A DNA stretch of 64,000 nucleotides, from contig JALPQD010000090.1 of assembly GCA_023101885.1 (NCBI GenBank), positions 2,051,618 through 2,115,617 of the forward strand, read 5' to 3'. Shown here piece after piece: positions 55,951-64,000 of the stretch. The position numbers were made by a program, and so were the translations under genes. Numbering within the stretch: position 1 is the stretch's first letter; every line of letters starts with the position of its first letter. Under the pieces are notes generated by a model. That model saw only the letters and a list, made by a program, of their open reading frames with translations. It did no database searches and was not told the origin of the DNA. Source of the stretch: Typhlomys cinereus (Eukaryota; Chordata; Mammalia; Rodentia; Platacanthomyidae).

Positions 55951-57959
55951 GTTACAGTAGGGTCTGCATTCCCTTCAGAGGCTTCTCTTCTTTTTGTACC
56001 AGAATCTATTGCTGGCGCCACTGAGATCTGTGATCTACAGACTAGCCAGGTTTTCACCTACTCCAGAGGTCCTAAGTGCACTAGTGGTAATGCAATTCCA
56101 ACCCAAGAGGTATCCTCTGAGTGTCAGGTGAGAGAGGAAACTTCTTTTAACTTTAGGGAAATTCCACACTGGCAAGGATACAGGGTGGGTTTCTTGCAAA
56201 AGAGGAAACAGGTTTTTCTAAACATTCAATGCTCCGAGCTCTGCATTGGAAGTGGAGATCTAAAGGAAGCAGAGACCTGGAAAGGAAGCACTCTGCCTGC
56301 TGGTCTCAACACTTTCATACTCTGCCCAGCAGCAAATCTCTCAGAAGGGAAGAAGCTGCAGAGATCCAGCAATCTCTTAGATATTAATTCAGAGCTCTCT
56401 GCTCTCATGGCCACTTGCTGCCCAGACACTGTTGGGGTGTCCCTAAGATGCCTTGACCTGCTATTGCTCCTTGTTTTCAGGTCTCCAGAGTAGCTCAGTC
56501 TCCAACCAAAGTCTCTAACCAACCTCTTCTCACAGTGACACTGTCTATAGCACTCTGAGATATAGGTGTGAGGCTAGAACTGATTTCTTCTGCAGCAAGA
56601 GCTGGCCATGCAAGAGCCACTGGCAGACAAATCTCCATATTGGGTTTACGAGTCACAAGAGCTGTGAGCTTCTTCTGCCAGTCTGTGGTCACCAGGGTTC
56701 CTGACTCACTTTTGGTTGAGGCCTCTAGTTCCTTTTTCCTGGAAGCCAGGGTTGGGTCTAAAACACTTTTCTCTGTCTCTTGCCTTTCTGTTGTTTTTCC
56801 CAACATCCTTGCTTCTCATTGTTCTTCCTCTTTTTCTCTCTATAGATACAGTCTTTCCTTTGTTATCTGACTCCTCTCATTCATAGAAAAAATTTCGGAT
56901 TTATTCTTTTATTGGAGAAAATTTTTATTCTTTCCTGTTTTTGTTCTTTATTGTTTTCTTTTCTTTGTTTTATTTGAATTTTGAAGTAGTGTGTCAAACT
57001 TAAAGCTGTGCACACACTCCATGAGAAAGTTACACCTCGGGCCCAAGCTTTATCATTTTTCTCATCTCTTATTCTTTGGCCTCAAGTTTGAAAACTTCCT
57101 TTTTTTAATGGTTATTTATTTGACTAATGGTCCCTGGGGGGAATGAGTCCATTAGAACAGGAAATGCATAGCGGAAGGCATGATGGCCAAAATAGGAGGC
57201 TGGCTTCTAGCTTGTAGCCATCAGGAGACAGAGAAAGCAGAAGAGAAAAGAAGCAGGATCAGGCCAGCAAACGTTAAGGGTTTTTCCCTAGTAATGTACT
57301 TCTTCCAGCAAGGTTCTAGCTCTTAAAGGTGCCACAGCCTTTCCAAACACTAACAGCAGCTATGGATCAAGTTGAATAACACATGAGCCTGGTGTTTGTG
57401 TGTGTGTAACTTACATTCAAACTATAACATTCATCTAGGTGTAAAGTCACCCTTGAATCTTAGAAATAGGCAAAGAAATGCACTTGTATCTTTGGAGCAG
57501 GGGGTGGAAAAGATGTCTCCAATTAAGAAAGATGTCTGGCGTGTGTAGCAGGATGCCCTTCCTTATGTCAATCACCAGGTTCCAGTTTCACAATCCCCTG
57601 TATTTCACATTGAGTACATAGTCATCCTTACCCTGAGCTATACTGTTGGCCACCTGCAGACATCAGTAAAAGACTGACCCATTGTTTGCCTAGGTGTCAT
57701 TCAACCCCGGGTCACATTGTAAAACAGATTATAGAGCATGGTTTTAGATTGTAGTTATAGGTTCTATAAGAATGCTACCATAGCATGATTATATGTTGTT
57801 AAACATAAGATGATATCCACAAAAGAAAATAAGTTCAGACCAAACTCACCAATAGAACTTCTGATGTGATGGAAGGGTGACACCTCTGTGTCCAGTTGCA
57901 TAGACAGTTGTTGGGCAGCTGCTATGCAGCTGGTGCAGCCAAGGAACTGATTTTTCTTT
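55951..57959. other. Intergenic, no gene recognised; LTR-like segment
   Basis: 56,120-56,900 is richer in GC and holds short open frames on both strands, none recognisable. 57,095-57,430 resembles a MaLR LTR (AATGGTTATTTATTTGACTAA ... TAGCTCTTAAAGGTGCC). No exon identified. Confidence 0.4.
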
Positions 57960-57989
57960 ATTTTTTTCATTCTCTTTTATTTTTTTAAT

Positions 57990-58698
57990 GTCACATATAT
58001 GAATATAGTGACATTATGAATATATGATATTTCACTCTTAGTCCCAAATCCCATCTCCCTTTCTTTTTACCCCACAATGCTTCATTTCTCCTGTCAGATT
58101 CCCCCCTATTTTCAATATTTTCACTTGTACAGTCTACTATGTTTCATCTGTTTTTCCTCCAATAACATAATTCCTGACATGATTTATGCTCCAGAAAGTA
58201 TCATAGATCAGAGAGTACACCACTGAGGAAAGCATCCTTTTTTTTCTCACTAGCATTGATTCTTGTTAGTCTCTCAGAAAAGTGTGGAGCTTCTTGAGAT
58301 CTTTCCGATGTTATGGTGAGAGGTTATAAGACAGTTCCCCATGCAATTCTTGTGAAAGTATACATATCTGTCATGAAATCTTAGTATCACAGTCCTATCA
58401 TGTCCAGGAAATACTATCTGACCCACCACTGTCCCACTTCAGGCTCTTATAATCTAAACACCCCTTTTCTGTGATGTTCCCTGATCCTCAAAGTAGAGAT
58501 GGATAAGACATATATGTCTTGCTTAGGGACAAGCAGTCCACAATTACTTATTTTGTATGTACTGGGAACTTGTGTGGTCTGGCGGGATGTGCAGGAGAAA
58601 TGAAGCATTGTGGGGTAAAAAGAAAGGGGGATGATGGATTTAGGATTAAGAGGTGAAATATCATATATTCATAATGTCACTATATTCATATTTGTGAC
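57990..58698. repeat. Element with about 105-bp inverted terminal repeats
   Basis: The left arm 57,990-58,093 (GTCACATATATGAATATAGT...) and right arm 58,592-58,698 are reverse complements with few mismatches and two or three small gaps; the spacer is about 498 bp. The central part includes TCAGGCTCTTATAATCTAAA, vaguely like an L1 3' UTR. It could be a non-autonomous DNA transposon with long TIRs or a foldback of two L1-like ends. Confidence 0.8.
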
Positions 58699-59479
58699 AA
58701 TAAAATTTTTTATGAATTTTGGTGAGTTGTGACTTTCAAAAACAAACACCTTCTGTTGTAGAAGGCTTCTAGGTTGAGAGTTGAATGCTTTTCCAATCTG
58801 TATAATAGAAGGCATTTACAAAGTAGTTTGTTGAACTGTCTTCCTAGCAAAATATTCATAGCCTGTTCTTCCTCTGTGACCTATGTTCTTACCTTTCATA
58901 GGTTCTTGCTCTAGTTTACAGTAACAGGAATGTGTTCCATTCTGACAAACAAGCCTTAAATACAATCAGAAAGTTGTTGATTACCTCACTGATATTCATA
59001 TCATTATTATGCCAATGACTGATGGTCACTTATTGCCATGGTGATTACTATTGCAACTTGCAAATCTCACAGATGGATGAAGCCTTTGATTGCTTTTCTC
59101 CCTAGTAGCATCCACAGTACTGTCTGGTACTATGCAAGCTATGCAGCAAGGAGGAAGCTTCCAGACCAGTTCCACCTGGTGATTTTTTTTTAAATCCGTG
59201 TCCTTCCTATGATCCATGTACGTTGCATCTTCAGGAACAAGAGTCCTACTCTCAGTTTCTAGAGGGCAAACAAGAGCAAGGGTAAAAGTCTATACTGTTT
59301 GGGAACATTTGAGACCTCTCTGACAAATAACTTATGGAGAAGTATGAACACCTGTAATTTCTAGCATTGTTCAAATTGTCTCTGGGTTCTAGGTAGAGCA
59401 TCCCAGGGTATTTTTTGCTTTGCCCTGTTTTCCTTTCTCTGTGCTCCTCTGCACAAGGCTTGTTCATTTGTCGTCCTTT

Positions 59480-62265
59480 TTTTTTTAAGCTGAAAACGTT
59501 TTTGATGTATTAATAACAGAAGGTTGCTGCTATCTAGTTGCATTCCACAATCTTAGGGTTTTTCTCTTAGTCCCTCAAACCCTCCTACATCCACTCTCCT
59601 TATTCCTCCCTTAAGTATTTTCTCCCATTATTCCCTTCCTCATCCTGCCAACAATGGTTGCCTGTATCTCCTCCTCCAAAATCTTCATCCTAACCTCCCC
59701 CCCCTTGCTCATTGGTCTATTTCAAATTTTCTGATTCTTATAGGAATTCCAATGTTAGTCAGGAGTTCAATGCTAGTATCTGCATATAACACAGAACATA
59801 TGTTGTCTTTCTGAACATGAGATACCTCTCTCAGTATTATATTTTCCAGTCCCATCCATTTACCAGCAAATTCCATAATCTCATTCTTCCTGGTAACTGA
59901 ATAGTATTTCATTGTGTATATGTACCACATTTTCATTACTCACTCTGTTGATGGGCATGAGGACTGTTGTGAATAGAGCTTCAAGGAACATGAATGGACA
60001 AGTGTCTTTGAAATAGGATGTAGAGTCTTTTGGGAATATTCCCAGAAGTGATATAGCTGGGTCATATGGTAGTTTCATTTCTAGCTTTCTGAGGAACCTT
60101 CACACTGATTTCCAAGTGGCTGTAAGAGTCCTACTAACAATGAATAAGTGTTCCTTTTTCTCCACAGCCTCGCCAGTATTCCCTGTTGTGTTCTAGATCT
60201 TAGCCATTCTGAGTAGGGTAAGATAATATCGCAGGGTAGTTTTAATTTGCATTTCTCTGATGACCAGGAAAGTTGAGCATCTTTAAAGGTATTTGTTTGA
60301 CATTTGAATTTCTTTTTGTTTCTCACAAAAGTTCCTATTTAGTTTTAGGGTCCAGTTTTTAATTGGACTGTTTGCTTAATTGCTATTCAACTTTTATAAA
60401 TGGGCTGTTTGCTTTATTGCTGTTCAACTTTTTGAGTTCTTTGCATACTCTGTGAGATCAATCTTTTGTCAGATTCATAGCTAGCAAAGATTTTCTCCCA
60501 TTCTGTGGGTTGTCTTTTTGCCAAATTAACAGTTTCTCTTTCAGAAAAGATGCTTTTTAGTTTCATGAACTCCCAGCAGCTGATTATTGGTCTCAGCTTG
60601 TGTGCATTTGGAGTTCTGTTTAGAAAATCTTTACCTAGGTTTATCAATTCAAGTATACTCCTTACTCTTTTCTATCAGTTTCAGAGTTTTGGATTTAACA
60701 TTGCAGTCTTTGATTTAATTGGAATTTACTTTTGTGTAAGTGAAAGGTAACAGTCAATTTTCATTCTTCTTTGTGTAGATGTCCAATTTTTCCAACACCA
60801 CTTGTTGAAGGTGCTGTCTGTTCCCAGTGTGTGTGTTTGGCACCTTTGCCAAAAATCAAGTGTTTGTATAGGTAGGAAGACAGTATACCAAACTGCTCTG
60901 TAAATATCTGCTATTATCCCATAGATTGGAAGAACATGCAATACTCAGCTTAGAAGCCTTCTTCTACAACAGAGGTACAGGATCTCAATACCCTGACAGG
61001 ATGCAGGCTAGGGCAGTAGAAAAGCAGTGAAGTGGACAACTACAGCCAGCCATAATGCAATGTACTAGCAACCTAGCAAGGTTCACCCAGAAACAGGCTA
61101 ATTTAGTTTAACCCCCATCCTAAGGCTTTGGAAACTTCGAGGAAGAGGAGGTGGTGAGATTATAAGAACCTAAAGATGGGAAGGTGCACAAGACATTCCA
61201 TTCAGGGCAGGACTGCTGCATCCAGGAACTCACTGCAATGAGACTTGTCCTTATCAGGCCTGCAGAATGACTGACACACCAACATGTGCCCATAGACTAT
61301 CAAGAGAAATAAGAACATACAGTTCTTGGAGACTACAGCTGGATGAGTGAAGGGAAATGCCCCAATCAGTAGGGCAGCCTGAAGAGAGGCAACTTGGTAT
61401 GCCACAAAGGCCTAAACCCCCCAAAGAGCAGATAAACCAAAAGAAACCTTGGGGTCCATAGCAGTGGCCAGGTAGGAAGGCGGGAGGGAGTGGGATAGAT
61501 TGATGAAGGAAGGAAGAAAATGGAAGGGAGGGGGCATGGACTGAAACAGGGATAAGTACTCAATACACTTGTAAAACTAGAAAAACAAAATAGTAAAAAT
61601 AATTTAAAAAATCAAGTGGTTGTATGTGAGGGAGCTCATATCTGTGTTTTCTGTTCTAATCCATTGATAGATCTACCTCTTTTTGTTTCAATACCATGCT
61701 GTTTTTATTACTGTAGCTCTGTTACACAGTTTGAAATCTGGTATAGTGATATCTCCAGCAGTGTTTTTATTGTTATTATTTTACTAATCAGGACCTTTTG
61801 TCCTTCAATATGAATTCTGAGATTATTTTTTCCAGTTCTGTGAAGAATTGTATTGGAATTTTGATTGAGATTGCATTGAATCAGTATACTGCCTTTGTTA
61901 GAATGGCCATTTTCACAATATTAATCTTACCAACCCATAAGCATGGAAGGTCTTTGCACTTTCTAGTATCCTCTTTGATTTCTTTCAGCAGATTTTGGTA
62001 GTTTTCACTGTATAGATCTTTTACTTCCTTGTTAAGTTTATTTCAAGGTATTTTTAATCTCTCTCTCTCTTGCCTTATTGCTCTGGCTAGGACTTCAAGC
62101 ATGAACAAGAGTGGTGACAGTGGAAAGCCTTGTCTTGTTTCTGATCTAAGTATGAATGCTTCAAGTTTTTCTCCATTTCTGAGCAGGAGACTCCGTGGGA
62201 CAGTTCTGAACCATTTTAGGAAAAACAACATGTTAGAAAACTGGTCTAGAAAATGATGCTCCATA
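59480..62265 (-). mobile_element. L1 LINE, minus strand, split by a nested L1
   Basis: T-run and 3' UTR from 59,480; the ORF2 C-terminus on the minus strand at 59,709-60,078 (MWYIYTMKYYSVTRKNEI, PYDPAISLLGIF); the ORF2 middle up to 60,862; and, after the nested insertion, the ORF2 reverse-transcriptase region (62,043-62,264, with [11 protein letters not shown] on the minus strand). Frameshifts and stops throughout. Confidence 0.9.
60863..61606 (+). mobile_element. L1 3' end, plus strand, nested in the minus-strand L1
   Basis: 3' UTR unit in plus orientation (CCATCCTAAGGCTTTGG, AAGAACCTAAAGATGGGAAGG), a purine tract and an A-rich tail. Host sequence AAAAATCAAGTG occurs at both edges (60,851-60,862 and 61,607-61,618), so the host L1 is split at that point. 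Confidence 0.78.
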
Positions 62266-63059
62266 GCTGATATTTTAAGTCCTAAGCAGGATCAGGGTAC
62301 TTCAAGAACTATAAAAAAAAAAACCCCACAGAGCAAATGGACTCCTCACAGCCAGAGGAGGCCACAGTTCTGACATCACACCCAGAGGTTTGCTCAGCAG
62401 GACTGTTCTGAGCACAGACTCCCCTGGGCAGCACCTTTGCACCCAGATAGCCCAGATCTGAGCCTGAGATACTGTCCACTGATATCAATGGGTTCCATGT
62501 GTTTGATCAGGAAGATTGCTAATGGCTTATGAGAAAACACTCAGGACTCTCCAGAACCATGATGTCAGAGTATTGGGTTCAGGATTAAGAATTTTCTCAC
62601 TGAACAAGCCCCTACAGGGTAGGCTAATATGAGCCCATTGAATCTTCATGAAGTTCACACCAACAGTATGATTTGCAGACCACCACACTTGTTTCACCTT
62701 GTCATGAAAATGGAATCTCAGCTCAGAACTCAGAGGAGGATAAGATCAAAACGCACAGCAAAAAGAAGAACAGATGCCATCTTCTAAAGACAGCAAAGAT
62801 GGAGACTGAGTGAGAACTGCCCCTCAGGCCCGAGTAGAGGCTGAGCTGCTGTCTTTGGTCCTGACACAGCACAGGTTGGCCTACATCTGCGTCCCTGGAG
62901 GTCCTCAGGGACATCATTATACAGAGGTGGCAAAGAAAGCCTAGTTTCAGGAGTGACATCCATGTTCCCAGAAGACGGAGCACTAACCCAGCACAGCCAC
63001 ACTTGCCCTCCAGCCTTCTTCTGCCCGACCTGCAACAAATTAAGCACAGCGAACACACA
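62266..63059. other. Downstream flank of the MHC class I gene
   Basis: No gene recognised. Non-repetitive and GC-richer than the L1 region to its left; the first part beyond the poly(A) site on the class I strand. Confidence 0.45.
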
Positions 63060-63469
63060 GTCCTGGGAGACTTCAGGTTTATTAACTCTTGTCAGTTTCA
63101 TAATATTCCTTTCCTTTATGGAAAACCAATTCTATATCTCCTGTAGAGGTTAAAATCCAAAATCCAGATCACATCCTTGTTTTCAACAGGGAAGTAAGAA
63201 CCCGCAGCCCATGGAAAGCTAAATTATGTGAAGGATGGAGATGACTGAGTTCTGCCTCTGCCAGAACAGGAAGAGACAAAGGAAGAGACCCGGGTCAATG
63301 GAGGTCGGGCTTTGTGCTCAGGGCTGGGCTGCTCATTCCCTCTAATAATGCTGACAACAAACACTTGGATGTGTAGGCTGCAAAAAGAGAAGTCAAGAGC
63401 TCCTGAAGTCATCATAAGGAGGAAGAAAGACCCCATCAAGTCCCGTACAGCTCTTTCCAAAGTCTTATA
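63060..63469 (-). other. Class I 3' UTR exon
   Basis: Starts after CTCTGCAG (63,470-63,475) and shows 3' UTR blocks like GTCTCTTCCTGTTCTGGCAG. Ends near 63,060 after the poly(A) signal. Confidence 0.65.
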
Positions 63470-64000
63470 CTGCAGAGGAAAATAAGAAGAAGGAACTCAG
63501 GTCAGTCATGGTAATTGGTGACACTGTCAACAGCCCTTCATAACCTCTCAATGTCATGATCATGCGACTCAATGTCATGATCATGAGACTGCCCATAACC
63601 TGGGAGTGTCCTCTGCTCTAGACCCTGCCTAATTTCAGACCCTCCAGGGTCATGTGCTTTTATTCTGTGGGAGAGTCATCAGAGCCCTGGTTTCTGGCCC
63701 ACTATGGAGAAGAACAAAACAGGATCTAGTTAGAGCCCACAGAAGATGGGGCTAAAGGAGGAATTATGGGTTAGCTGAGTTCCCTCATGGGCTCCTGTTT
63801 ACATAATCTCAAGTGTCTTAGAGACCAACCCACGATACTTACTAGTTCCCAGAACATAGCCGCTTCCACCTGTGGGGAAAGGAAACAGCCTATGAGAGAC
63901 TGAGATGAAACACAGCCATGAGAATCTTGAGCAACCCTCTAGTTCTGACCCTAAGGAAATTTCATGAGCTCTGACTGATTCAGGGAAGAATGGAAAAGCA
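63060..64000 (-). CDS. MHC class I gene, 3' portion (partial, cut by window edge)
   Basis: On the minus strand the window contains the end of a classical-architecture class I heavy-chain gene: exon 6 (63,843-63,869), intron 6, exon 7 (from 63,701), intron 7, a 3' UTR exon (from 63,469) and a poly(A) signal. Exons and even intron 6 are alignable by eye with what I recall of HLA class I (GGAGCCCATG, AATTCCTCC, CATCTTCTGTGGG, CAGGGCTCTGATG). The upstream exons for the peptide-binding, immunoglobulin-like and transmembrane domains lie beyond 64,000. Class I heavy chains present peptides with beta-2-microglobulin at the cell surface; non-classical relatives (such as the H2-M/RT1-M group) sit beside the OR cluster in rodents. 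Exon 7 reads into an early stop. Confidence 0.88.
63078..63083 (-). terminator. Poly(A) signal AATAAA of the class I gene
   Basis: TTTATT on the plus strand reads AATAAACCTGAAGTCTCCCA on the minus strand, like the end of mouse class I 3' UTRs (AATAAACTTCCAGAATCTGG), followed by a GT-rich GACTGTGTGTTCGCTGTG downstream element. Confidence 0.7.
63657..63701 (-). other. Class I exon 7, frameshifted
   Basis: Acceptor CTCCATAG, then about 45 nt matching the usual 48-nt exon. Small indels move the frame by one base at CAGGGCTCTGAT, so after GQKPGL the codon TGA (63,679-63,681) ends the protein. The usual AAAG|GT donor reads AAAG|CA. Confidence 0.75.
63843..63869 (-). other. Class I exon 6 (cytoplasmic tail), 27 nt
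   Basis: Acceptor CCCCACAG, exon GTGGAAGCGG...GGGAACTA, donor GTAAGT (63,837-63,842). Read in the family's phase it gives GSGYVLGT, against the 33-nt exon of other class I genes, so two codons are missing but the frame is kept. Confidence 0.85.

Noticed and set aside
56226..56870. Open frames on both strands near 56,100-56,900 as a possible gene
   Set aside because: No family features, no splice structure or codon pattern that I can support.
62723..63101. Open frames at 62,723-63,101 (minus) as coding
   Set aside because: They lie across and beyond the class I poly(A) signal and have no domain similarity.

Overview
This window is vertebrate, almost certainly mammalian and rodent-like, nuclear DNA. 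It is AT-rich and packed with L1 LINE fragments, mostly 5'-truncated and often with clear target-site duplications (TSDs). It also holds B1/ID-like SINEs and a tRNA-derived SINE whose head resembles the rodent B2 family, LTR pieces and long simple repeats. Its only recognisable protein genes are single-exon class II olfactory receptors (ORs) and, at the right edge, the last exons of an MHC class I gene on the minus strand. OR12D-type and OR11A-type receptors next to a class I gene are the signature of the extended MHC class I region (human 6p22; mouse and rat H2-M/RT1-M side). I cannot name the species.

Layout. 1-29,005 is a tandem triplication of a unit of about 8 kb. Each unit carries an OR12D2-like receptor at its right end (A 6,959-7,885; B 20,267-21,196; C 28,080-29,006) and a conserved block 2.3-3.2 kb upstream that ends in a strong splice donor, probably the 5' leader exon. 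Each copy has private insertions: an LTR and an L1 3' end in A, a 5.2-kb L1 and an L1 3' end in B, and a MaLR-like LTR and a SINE in C. One SINE is shared by B and C but absent from A, so A branched first. B and C both lack the ATG that A has.

29,006-38,100 is gene-poor: a long GAAA tract, nested L1s and old repeats. An intact family-1-like OR lies at 38,368-39,297 (+), and an intact, GC-rich OR11A-like OR at 43,762-44,706 (-). A further OR (51,990-52,945, +) is broken by two frameshifts. 53,000-62,700 is mostly L1, SINE and LTR material, with one striking inverted repeat of about 105 bp at 57,990-58,698. 63,060-64,000 (-) holds class I cytoplasmic-tail exons, 3' UTR and poly(A) signal.

Function. 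The ORs encode seven-helix odorant receptors that normally signal through the olfactory G protein in sensory neurons; each is its own transcription unit, so there is no operon-like cooperation. The least routine signals are the loss of the start codon in two otherwise intact OR12D copies, with an upstream exon that could restore a start in copy B, and the class I gene end with a frameshifted, shortened tail.
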